DNA from: Acanthamoeba lenticulata
Lineage: Eukaryota > Discosea > Longamoebia > Acanthamoebidae
Assembly (NCBI GenBank): GCA_002179805.1
Contig: NAVB01002725.1
Coordinates: 1-10,772, forward strand
Direction of reading: 5' to 3'
Length of the DNA: 10,772 bases
A program made the translations under genes and the position numbers. The notes beneath the pieces are model-generated. The model made no database searches. It worked only from the letters and a program-made list of their open reading frames with translations, and was not told the origin of the DNA. The stretch's first letter is position 1, and each line of letters begins with the position of its first letter. Shown one piece after another: positions 1 through 7,600 of the stretch.

Positions 1-78
1 CAGCCTCTCAACATTTGGCCGGAAACGCCCAAAGGAACACAAGCAATTTTGAACCCCCAACTTCGCTTTCGCACACAC

Positions 79-140
79 CCCGGAAAGCTTCCGGGCACGC
101 ATCTTCGCTCTTCCGTGGGTTTACGCGGAAGCCAAGAGCG
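79..140. repeat. Two adjacent inverted repeats (hairpin potential)
   Basis: CCCGGAA at 79-85 is followed after three bases by its complement TTCCGGG at 89-95. Directly beyond it, CGCTCT (106-111) pairs with AGAGCG (135-140) and TCCG (112-115) pairs with CGGA (126-129), giving a 10-bp stem with a 5-base bulge and a 10-base loop. An AT-rich stretch follows. This could be part of a 3' UTR or a structured RNA, or chance in GC-rich DNA. No known RNA family was recognised. Confidence 0.3.
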
Positions 141-396
141 CTGGAGTGCTTATTTTAAACAATAAAATAAAGAAATGAATAATAAAATGTAAAGACTTGT
201 TGTTCATACCCGACGTAGCCTGCAGTGGACCGGCCGAAGAAGCGCCCGATTGGAAGCCGATTTAAATCTGAGAAGGAAATCAAGATTAGAAGATTGTAGC
301 GACATCAAGAGACGCGAGCGCGTGGGGGTGAGTTTGAGCGCGCGCGTGTGTAACGTTCGCGGAGTTTAATCTCCCACAGTGACAAAGTGTACAGGC

Positions 397-523
397 TATA
401 AAGTGGGGGCGACTGACGAGCAGCCGCCTCCCAGTCTGCAACCAATAACAAGTGGATAGGCGAGGTGGGCGTTGGCAGAGAGTAATACCTCGGCCAATGA
501 GAGCCAACTAGGTGTTGGCCAAT
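397..523 (-). promoter_or_regulatory. Possible CCAAT/TATA promoter-like cluster
   Basis: Three CCAAT pentamers lie on the plus strand at 442-446, 494-498 and 519-523, and a TATAAAG/CTTTATA element is at 397-403. If read on the minus strand, the inverted CCAAT boxes fall upstream of a TTTATA element in conventional order, pointing transcription toward position 1. No minus-strand coding region was recognised downstream, so this is a weak motif-only call and could be chance. Confidence 0.15.
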
Positions 524-1325
524 GGACGACAGCGCTGGCGAAAAGGCCTGAGACAAGATAACGAGTTAATTTAACGCCGAATCGTTTGTTTCTTACATGG
601 AGGTAAAAACGATGACCATCATTTCGGCAAAATGGAGTAAACATGGTTTTTGGGGTTCATTCAACGGATATCAAATTTTGTAATCCCGCGGTCGTGGTGA
701 AAGCAAGGAGCGAAACTAAAAGTACCTTGAGTGTGCCAAGGTGACTACAGGTAACAAACTCTTGACTCCGTTGCCATGACGGACACAAGATGGTCAGCTG
801 CTGGGCATGATTCTGGAAAACGAAGAGAAACGGTGGTTAGGCCAACAAAATAATCAAGAAAATAAAAAGAGACGACTCTAGTCCTTCAGCGAGTGTTGAT
901 CACTCGAAAAGTTGGAATCACTTTGATTCATACTACTCCGGATTGGGTAATCATAAGGGCAAAAGAGAGCAGCAATCTAACCAAGGTCGGGCGTGCCATA
1001 CCTTATGCAACAACTACCCAAGGTCAGTGTGCAAAGCCTGCAGTTGCTTTGTGTGTGGTTGTGCGAGCGTGTAGAAGAAAGAAGCAAGAAGACCCGGGCG
1101 GAGAGTCAAGCGTAGGTAGTGTCGACATCAATGCCATTAAGGAGGCGCGACCGCTTGTAGGAGAGACCAAGGCGGGGGCAGTGCCCTCTCACCCGGCGCG
1201 GTGAGCACCCTGCAACCGCTTCTACAGCGTGCTGAGGGCCGCCCGGCCATAGACAACAGCAAAAAGGGCTACAACGCCAGCCAAATAAATTCACTCGTGT
1301 GAGTGGTTGATGAGAAGCAAAAGGG

Positions 1326-1337
1326 AGAGGATACGAC
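1326..1337 (-). repeat. 12-nt copy of the 5S rRNA 3' end
   Basis: On the minus strand this 12-mer, GTCGTATCCTCT, is identical to the 3' end of the 5S gene plus its first flanking base (1422-1433). It also has a short T-run just downstream (CCCTTTT). It lies about 95 bp beyond the 5S gene in the direction of transcription. It may be the last trace of a tandem 5S copy or of a duplicated 3' flank. No further 5S similarity was seen by eye next to it. Confidence 0.35.
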
Positions 1338-1416
1338 TCGCGAAGTCTTTTGTCGCTCTCTAGACTGGCAAAGGTAGCGCCCTCCAAGGAGCCTCCGCGG
1401 CGTTGCTGGTGGCCAC

Positions 1417-1421
1417 AAAAA
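1417..1421 (-). terminator. Pol III terminator of the 5S gene
   Basis: Five consecutive T on the minus strand begin two bases past the 5S 3' end. RNA polymerase III typically stops at runs of four or more T, so this is the expected terminator. Confidence 0.75.
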
Positions 1422-1422
1422 G

Positions 1423-1541
1423 AGGATACGACACGGTGGATTCCCGGGTGGTCGCCCACCCCAGTACTAACACCGCCTGGCGCAGCTTAACTTCGCTGTT
1501 CGGATGGGAAGCGGTGCTTTCTGCGCAGTATGGCCGTATCC
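1423..1541 (-). rRNA. 5S ribosomal RNA
   Basis: This is a complete 5S rRNA gene of 119 nt. Read on the minus strand it begins GGATACGGCCATAC and ends GTGTCGTATCCT, so the two ends pair as helix I. In between are the diagnostic eukaryotic segments CATCCGAACAGCGAAGTTAAG, interrupted here only by convention, and the GGGTGGGCGACCACCCGGGAA hairpin region. The product is the small RNA of the large ribosomal subunit. The gene is transcribed by Pol III from an internal promoter (A box, intermediate element and C box bound by TFIIIA). It resembles the Acanthamoeba 5S rRNA as I remember it, the main clue to the organism. It sits 77 bp downstream of tRNA-Lys on the same strand and is followed by a T5 stop. 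The copy shows no obvious damage. Confidence 0.96.
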
Positions 1542-1608
1542 ATCAGACTTGTGACGCTCTTGCGAAGGGTAAAGCTAGATGACGAGAGCGGTTACAGAAC
1601 GTGACAGG

Positions 1609-1614
1609 AAAAAA
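1609..1614 (-). terminator. Pol III terminator of tRNA-Lys
   Basis: Six consecutive T on the minus strand begin five bases past the tRNA discriminator end. This is a standard Pol III stop and separates the tRNA unit from the 5S gene that follows. Confidence 0.75.
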
Positions 1615-1618
1615 GATA

Positions 1619-1690
1619 GCCGACCGTGGGGCTCGAACCCACGACCACAAGATTAAGAGTCTTGCGCTCTACCGACTGAGCTAGGCCGGC
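1619..1690 (-). tRNA. tRNA-Lys (anticodon CTT)
   Basis: This is a 72-nt tRNA gene on the minus strand without an intron and without an encoded CCA. The acceptor stem is GCCGGCC with GGTCGGC (one G-T pair). The D arm is GCTC...GAGC, the anticodon arm is CAAGA-CTCTTAA-TCTTG, and the T arm is GTGGG-TTCGAGC-CCCAC. The loop CTCTTAA places CTT at positions 34-36, decoding AAG lysine codons, which are abundant in the GC3-rich genes of this window. The internal A box (TAGCTCAGTCGG) and B box (GGTTCGAGCCC) are intact, so Pol III transcription is expected. All stems pair, so I see no sign of pseudogenisation. Confidence 0.97.
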
Positions 1691-1722
1691 TGGTGTTGAA
1701 TGTTCATAGTAGATGATTCTTT

Positions 1723-1747
1723 GGGCTCTACCGACTATGCTAGGCCG
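1723..1747 (-). pseudogene. Diverged 5' fragment of tRNA-Lys
   Basis: On the minus strand this segment matches the first part of the neighbouring tRNA-Lys (1664-1688) at 22 of 25 positions, covering the end of the 5' acceptor strand and the whole D-arm/A-box region. It lies about 60 bp upstream of the intact gene in the same orientation. After the D arm the similarity fades, and no anticodon arm, T arm or 3' acceptor strand can be traced. The two adjacent changes in the D stem weaken pairing, yet the A-box consensus (TAGCATAGTCGG) is kept. It is probably a truncated or decayed duplicate and is not expected to make a functional tRNA. Confidence 0.6.
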
Positions 1748-2202
1748 TGGCGGCCGTTCGATCCCGCGTCTTCGGTTCCATGCGCCGCAAGAAGGAGAGG
1801 GCTGCTGACCAACTCTGCTCCGTGTGCCGCCGTCTGCTCATAGAATGCACCCTGAAGGACTGCAAGCGCTTCCCACTGCTTCGAAACATCCACACCGACC
1901 AGCCCTAACAATGACAAGCCAGGTCACTTGGGGCAAGTGCCCAAAGCGTTCGAGGTGCCCGAACCAGTTGAGGTCGGCTGCTCCACCGGCGGAGGTCACA
2001 CCCAGGCGATTAGCGTCGACGACAATCACCTCCTTAAGCGTTCTTATCCTAAAACACCCCAACTTTCGCCAGAAATGTCGTCATCTGCCGCAACGGGCAA
2101 GGACAAGAGGGGATCGTCTGCGGGGCTCATTCAGCACTTCACCACAGCAGTACATACAGTACGACCAACCACAACTTCACCAACCACCTTGAATCAGCAA
2201 GC
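1748..2202. other. Stretch between the tRNA block and the first protein gene
   Basis: No long conserved reading frame is evident. Several overlapping frames stay open on both strands because of base composition, and none shows family similarity. Two short frames are listed separately: a Cys-containing frame (1780-1908) and an upstream frame overlapping the next start codon (2075-2206). The promoter and 5' UTR of the 2203 gene must lie here, but I see no clear TATA box. Confidence 0.4.
1780..1908 (+). CDS. Doubtful small ORF, 42 aa, Cys-containing
   Basis: An ATG-initiated frame of 42 codons is rich in Arg and Lys and contains four cysteines in the order C-x2-C-x6-C-x4-C (CSVC, then EC, then DC). 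About three quarters of its third codon positions are G or C, similar to the confident exons here and higher than the antisense frame. It could be a small protein, an unrecognised exon with lost splice partners, or chance. There is no homologous family I recognise and no clear splice donor in frame before the TAA. Treat it as a candidate only. Confidence 0.15.
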   Translation: MRRKKERAADQLCSVCRRLLIECTLKDCKRFPLLRNIHTDQP

Positions 2203-2206
2203 ATGA
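2075..2206 (+). promoter_or_regulatory. Possible upstream ORF overlapping the next start codon
   Basis: An ATG frame of 43 codons (starting MSSSAATGKDKRG) ends at a TGA that overlaps the ATG of the following gene in the four bases ATGA at 2203-2206. If the transcript begins before 2075, ribosomes would meet this frame first, so it could damp or couple translation of the main gene. Alternatively it is part of an unrecognised 5' exon of the same gene in another frame, or chance. Confidence 0.25.
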
Positions 2207-2827
2207 GCTCCATGATGGAACCCACCGCTATCAAGATATCCGGGCATGAGCACGCGCACAAGATCCGCTCCAAGCAGATCAAAGAGGACAAGTAAGCTCT
2301 TCGTCCTCTTTTGTCACTTTGTTTGTTCTTCCACTCCTCTCTGCCACTTCTTGTAAACTTATCGCCCAACGGATTCATGCAGCTACCGAGACGGCAGCCT
2401 TGCGGGCGAGCATGGCCTCGGCTTGGGCGTGACTGAGCCCATTGGCATGGCGGCCCCACTCTCGTCTTCAGCAATTGCCGACCCAGTATTTGTCAGCGAC
2501 GCCGCCCTCCCTCCGATGGCCGCCACAAGCACCGCCACCGCCACGGCTTCACGAGCACTGCCCGACTCCAGCGTGCTGGGCGGAATGACGACAACTATGC
2601 CGACCACCACAATGACGACAATGCCGCGTTCGGAGCTCGAGCTGCAGCGCATGGCCAAGCTGAGCGAGTTGGCTGAGGTAGCCGATAAGCACCTGGTCGA
2701 GATCACCACGCCCGAGGGCATCTCCATTAAGCCCATCCGCGGCCACCTGAAGGAGGTGCAGACCATCCAGGAGGCCAAGACCCGCCGCCAGCGCCAGAGC
2801 CGAGTCCTTGTGTGCTCCATCCAGTAG
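2203..2827 (+). CDS. Hypothetical protein, 177 aa, one intron
   Basis: Two exons, 2203-2291 and 2383-2827, are joined across a GT-AG intron of 91 nt (GTAAGC donor, ATGCAG acceptor). Splicing restores a single frame of 177 codons plus TAG. I do not recognise the family. Residues 1-40 are charged with several His (HEHAHKIRSKQ). The middle (about 45-110) is low-complexity Ala/Thr/Ser/Met, including a Met/Thr-rich repeat. The last 65 residues are charged and probably helical, ending with Arg/Gln-rich KTRRQRQSR. There is no signal peptide and no membrane segment, so a nuclear or cytosolic protein is plausible, but no function can be given. The start at 2203 was chosen as the first ATG of the spliced frame; further in-frame Met codons lie at 2212 and 2215. 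A possible upstream ORF overlaps the start. An AATAAA follows 22 bp after the stop. Confidence 0.6.
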
Positions 2828-2849
2828 TTTGAGAGCACAAAGTAAACCA

Positions 2850-2855
2850 AATAAA
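2850..2855 (+). promoter_or_regulatory. Polyadenylation-signal-like AATAAA
   Basis: AATAAA lies 22 bp after the stop of the 177-aa gene and 24 bp before the ATG of the methyltransferase gene. If used, cleavage would fall at or inside the next gene's 5' end, implying overlapping transcription units. Confidence 0.4.
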
Positions 2856-2879
2856 AAAGAATATCCAAATATTTCTTCT

Positions 2880-4361
2880 ATGAGCGCACTGGAGCGCCTG
2901 GTGGCTCAGCAAGGGTTTGCTGTCGTTGACGGCGGGCTTGCCACGGAGCTGGAACGTCTTGGCGCTGATCTCAATGGTCTTTGCCCAAAGATTGGCAGCA
3001 TTCCTCAAGTACTTTGATTGATCAATTAATTGAATCTTGTTGCGTGCAGTGCAGACCCACTGTGGTCAGCTCGCTTGCTGCTGCCGTATACAAGCGAAGC
3101 GTCTTGTACGAACGGAGCTGAACTGATCAAGGCCGTGCACCGGGCCTACCTCGAGGCCGGGGCCGACGTCGTGATTACGGCCTCCTACCAGGCCTCGGTT
3201 GAGGGCTTCCGGCGGCGCGGCCTCGACGAGGCCGACGTCGCCCGCCTCTTCCGGAGCAGCCTTGAGCTCGCTCACGAGGCGCGCAGTGAGTTCTGGGCCG
3301 ACGAGACGCGAAGGCGCGGCCGCGCGTGGCCCCTAGTGGCCGCCTCCATCGGGCCCTACGGTGCGCGTGCGGTTCTTCGCGTGTTGCGTATGTCGCGACG
3401 GCTCACGCACGCTGCACACACACAGGCGCCATCCTGCACGACGGGAGCGAGTACCGGGGTGACTACGGAGCGACGATGACCGAGGACGAGCTCGTGGCAT
3501 TCCACCTCCCGCGCGTCCGCCACTTGCTGGCGGATCCGGCGCTCGCGCCAGACCTCTTTGCTTGCGAGGTGCACCACCCGCTCGCATGGCACACACGCGC
3601 GTGTGCGAACGGCACTTGACGCATATGTGCGTGTGCGGATGTGTTTGTTTCAGACTATACCGTGCCTGGCCGAGGCCCGGGCGCTCGTGCGGCTGTTTGA
3701 GGAGCACTTTCCCGAGCAGCGCCTGTGGCTGTCCTTCACGTGCCGCGACGGCCAGCGCCTCTCGGACGGCCACGCCTTCTGCGACGCCGTCGCGCAGCTC
3801 CGCCAATCGTACGTTAGTTCTTTAGTTCTTGACCCAAACGCTTGCCCGCGAGCCGTCGGCTCACGCTGGTGTGGCGCCACTCTTCTGGGCCAGGCACGTT
3901 GTGGTCGCGTCGGGCGTGAACTGTACCGCTCCGAACCGAGTCGCGAGCCTGCTGGCCAGCGCGCGCGAGAACACACAGGCCGAAGCAGGCAGCAGTAACG
4001 GCGGCAAGCTCCCTATGTTCGTGGTCTATCCCAACTCGGGCGAGGGCTGGGACGCTGCCACGCAGCAGTGGACGCCAGCGTCGACACCCAGTGGCGGCAA
4101 ACACGACGGCAGCGCGCATGAAGATGACGACCTGGTGGCGACCTGGTTCGGCCTTGGTGCGCGCGTAATCGGCGGCTGCTGCCGCACCACACCAGGTTCG
4201 TCGTTTCTTTCTCTGCTCCACAGCCGACAAGTTGAAGCGCTGACGTCAGCAAACAAATGGGATGCGCAGACGACATCGCACGCATCCGACGCACCTTGCG
4301 GGGTCTGGTGATTGAGGCTTCCTCTCCTGCATCACCGCCATTGGCACCAATTAGCCCGTGA
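2880..4361 (+). CDS. Homocysteine S-methyltransferase
   Basis: Six exons, 2880-2976, 3055-3360, 3426-3568, 3654-3808, 3894-4195 and 4270-4361, join into 364 codons plus TGA through GT-AG introns of 65-85 nt. The enzyme family transfers a methyl group from S-methylmethionine or S-adenosylmethionine to homocysteine, giving methionine, in the cytosol. Visible family landmarks are [11 protein letters not shown] (residues 15-25), DPLWSARLL (33-41), [18 protein letters not shown] and [21 protein letters not shown] across the exon 3/4 junction, the zinc-ligand Cys in GVNC (C244), YPNSGEGWD, and the paired zinc-ligand cysteines in GGCCRTTP (C329, C330), followed by DDIARIRR. All three metal-binding Cys are present, so it should be active. 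Oddities are a roughly 12-residue insertion after LLL near residue 42 and a Gly/His/Asp-rich loop (about 294-314). The introns were placed by family continuity. It resembles bacterial MmuM, yeast Mht1/Sam4 and plant HMT. Confidence 0.92.
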
Positions 4362-4672
4362 TGATCATCAGCAACCACACCACACCAACTCCGGATCGGC
4401 ACAACTGTCACAACTTGCCCACTCACAGTTAATGTTGGGTGTTTTAGGTCCGTTGCTTTTGGGCAACATCTTACCAATCACAAGCCTTGCATGTGAAAGG
4501 GGGAAGTTAAGGGCCGACGAATTTTTCCTACTGGCTGCCGGGCCTGTTGAAACCCAATCGGGACATGCGACTTGTAAACCTCCGTCTACGACGAATACAA
4601 GAAAGCTCTGTCCTTCAAGGTCGCGCTTTCTTTCGTACCCACCACCCACGTCGTACACCTACCTACTGCACT
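4362..4672. other. Intergenic region upstream of the multimodular gene
   Basis: These 311 bp separate two plus-strand genes and must hold the 3' end of the methyltransferase transcript and the promoter of the next gene. CCAAT pentamers occur at 4474-4478 and 4553-4557, and a small hairpin GTTGC-TTTTGG-GCAAC lies at 4452-4467. There is no clear TATA box. The frame of the downstream gene stays open upstream of its ATG, including another ATG at 4565, but that extension lacks signal-peptide character. Confidence 0.4.
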
Positions 4673-7600
4673 ATGCATGGCTCTGCGCGCCGAGGTGCCT
4701 CGGTCGCCGGGCTGCTGGTGAGCGCCCTCTTCTTGCTGGTGATCAGCGCGCCCGTGCACACCGAGGCCGCCGTGAAGCAGGCCCAGTCGGCCGAGCTTTT
4801 CGCCGACAGCGTGTGCTTCAACACGCACTTTGGCTACACCAACACGGCCTGGGGCCTCAACCACACGCGGCTGCTCGAGCTGCTGGACCAGGCCGGCATC
4901 CGCAACATCCGCGACGGCTACAGCCCCATAGGCCTCCGGCTCGCGGCCAAGGGCATCAAGATGAACTACGGCCTTGCCGAGCTACCGTGGAACACCGACA
5001 GCAACATCGCGACCACTCGCCAGTTCATCCAGTCGGTGAAGGATCTCATCAATAGCGGCGTCCTGATCGACGCCATCTTGAGCGTCAACGAGCCCGATCT
5101 CATGTGGGCGCAGCCACAGAAGAACATTGTACGTCCTCTTCTGCCGAGCTCTCCTGGTGGTGCAAGTTTGCAGAACCAGAGCCGCATACACCACAACAAT
5201 GATAGCGTCTCCACCAAGAGGCTTGCTCATTTATCTTTATGGATCAGAGGTACAATGGAAAGGGCTTCCCGCAGGGGCCCATCGAGTACATGCGTGACCT
5301 CTACACCCTCATCCGCGCCGACCCGTTCTTCAACGACCGGTGGGTGATCGGCATGCCGCTGGCCAACGTGGCCGTGCTACCGGCCAACTGCTGCAGCCAG
5401 TGGATGGACTTTGCAGACATGCACCCGTACCCGTTCGACGGCAACTACCTGGCAGAGACGTGGGAGACCTACGCCACAATCTACCGCTACTTCTACTTCA
5501 GCAACCAGGTTTGTCTTTTTTCTTTTGCTCTTTTTTTCTTTTTCTTTTTTGCTTCTGTAGAAGACGATGGTGACCCTCTGCTTCCTCTCTTCGCCGTCTA
5601 TCTATCTAGCCATCAGTCAACCTGGACCAGTTCCCGCAGGCATGGACCAAGGCCAAGGCCTATTACCCCAACATGCCCTGGTTCGTCACCGAGACGGGCT
5701 ACCCGACCGAGACGGGCGCCACCTCGATCCGCGCCCAGGGGCTCTACACCAACCGCATCTTCACCGAGTACTTCCGCCTCGGCATCCGCCGCACCTGCGT
5801 CTACGCCTTCCTCAACGACCACGACCAGCCTGCCGACCATGAATCCAACTTTGGCATCCTCTTCGCCAACTACACGGCCAAGCCGAGCTACAACGCACTC
5901 AAGAACCTCATGAGCCTCGTTCGCAGCGACTGGGCTCCGTCGGCCTCGCAACTGCGCCCGCCCACGTACGCGCTGGCCTCGCTCGACTTCAGCCTCACAG
6001 TGAGTCCCGTGGAGACGTACACGAGGGTGGACTACGTGCACCATCTGCTGCTGCAGAAGCCCAACGGGACGCTGCTGCTGCTCGTGTGGCACGAGATCTC
6101 GGCCGAGGACGTGGCGTCGAGGCGCCAGATCTTCCCGCCCAAGATGCCGACTCTGCTGACGTTGCCGCCAAAGTACAACGTGCGCGTCTATGCGCCCAAT
6201 GATGGACCAGGCCTGAGCGGAGGCTACACGGCGGACGGGAAGTCGAGTTACAGCCTCGTGTCGAGCATCTCCCTGCTGGTGCCCGACCACGTCATCGTGC
6301 TTGCCTTGGATTTGGCGCCTTCCACGCCTTCGCCGTCGCCCACACGCTCGCCTGCTGCTTCGCCGAGCCGTTCGCCGATTGCCTCGCCCACTCGCACGCC
6401 CAGCGCGACGCCCTCGCGCAGCCCCGCGGCCTCACCCAGCCAGACACCCTCGCGCAGCCCAGCGGCCTCGCCCAGCACGACGCCCTCTCGTAGCCCGGCG
6501 GCCTCGCCCACCAGATCACCCTCACGCAGCCCGGCGGCCTCGCCCACTGGCTCGCCTTCGCGCAACCCGGTGGCTTCGCCCACGAGCACACCTTCACGCA
6601 GCCCGGCGGCCTCGCCCAGTGTTTCTTCGCTGGCAGTGGCATCGCCGAGCGCTTCTCCGGTGCCGTCGCCAACGGGCGTGCAGGCCCAGTCGGCCGAGCT
6701 GTTTGCCGACAGCGTGTGCTTCAACACGCACTTTGGCGTGGCCGGCACAGCGTGGACGACCAACCAGGCCCAGCTCGTGCAGATGCTGGCCGACGCCGGC
6801 GTGCGGAGCGTGCGCGAGAGCAACCTGGCCGTGGGCACGACGCTGGCGGCCAAGGGCATCAAGCTCAACTACGGGCCAGCCGAGCTGCCGCTCAACACCG
6901 ACAGCAACATCGAGACGACGAGACAGATCGTGCAATCGATCAAGCAGGCGATCGCCAACAACGGCGTGCTCACCGACGCCATCTTGAGCGTGCACGCGCC
7001 CGACGCCGTGTGGCCCGCCAAGGGCATCGTACGTGCTCATCAATTTGATCGCTGATATCATCATCATCATGTCGTTGTTGCTCACAGTGAACATCAACCC
7101 CACGACAACACAACGCAACGCAAACCGCAGACGTACAACGGGAAGGGCTTCCCACAGGGACCCATCGAGTACATGCGCGACCTCTTCACCCTCATCCGGT
7201 CGGACCCGTTCTTTGACGGCAGGTGGGTCATCGGCTCGGCACTGGCCAACGTGGCCCAGCTGCCGGCCAACTGCTGCAGCGCGTGGGTGGACTTTGGGGC
7301 GATGAACCCGTACGCTTACGACGGCAACTACCTGGCGGAGACGTGGGAGACCTACGCCACGATCTACCGCTACTTCTACTTCAGCAACCAGGTTCATTTC
7401 TACCTTCTCTTGCGTCGTTGTTGTTGATGGGGATAACGACTAACTACTTGCCTCTCCTGAACGTTGATGTACTGATGAACCGCTCCTTGTCTGTGTGCTT
7501 CTCTCTTTGTCCTCCAGCCGTCGGTGAACCTGGACCAGTACCCGCAGGCGTGGACGCGAGCCAAGGCCTATTACCCCAACCGGCCCTGGTTCGTCACCGA

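Larger units (their letters stand above)
1..1422. other. Left intergenic stretch without a supported gene
   Basis: I see no convincing gene here. The open frames on both strands are short, lack family similarity and mostly start at non-ATG codons. The longest plus-strand frame, 893-1204, starts at TTG and reads as random composition. Contents worth noting are two adjacent hairpins (79-140), an AT-rich patch (about 148-195, with several AATAAA-like hexamers that could end a plus-strand gene lying left of the window), a CCAAT/TATA-like cluster (397-523) and a short copy of the 5S 3' end (1326-1337). A divergent ncRNA gene cannot be excluded. Confidence 0.5.

Noticed and set aside
893..1204. Plus-strand open frame of 103 codons
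   Set aside because: It starts at TTG, shows no family similarity and has mixed codon composition. It lies in a stretch without other gene signals.
1106..1459. Minus-strand open frame of 117 codons
   Set aside because: It overlaps the 5S rRNA 3' end on the same strand and has no protein features.
1755..1763. Plus-strand B-box-like GTTCGATCC suggesting another tRNA
   Set aside because: No acceptor stem, D arm or anticodon arm can be built around it on the plus strand.
1735..2062. Minus-strand frames between the tRNA block and the 177-aa gene, one with VIVVDANRLG resembling roadblock-domain text
   Set aside because: The similarity is a few residues only. The expected rest of the domain is absent, the frames need an unsupported splice, and third-position GC is lower than in real exons here.
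4565..4672. Upstream in-frame ATG extending the multimodular protein by 36 residues
   Set aside because: The extension is basic and non-conserved and would bury the clear signal peptide that begins at 4673.
5613..6290. Long minus-strand open frame opposite module 1 (also 7860-8198 and 9290-10063)
   Set aside because: It is antisense to confident exons and recurs wherever the module recurs. It has no start or family features, and its openness follows from GC-rich codon usage on the plus strand.
6312..6686. CRISPR-like or satellite array
   Set aside because: The repeat units are short, imperfect, lack unique spacers and encode an in-frame Ser/Pro linker.
6301..6987. Arg/Pro-rich plus-strand frame over linker 1 and the module 2 start
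   Set aside because: It is a shifted-frame reading of the Ser/Pro linker. The in-frame product continues the flanking modules and the splice pattern.
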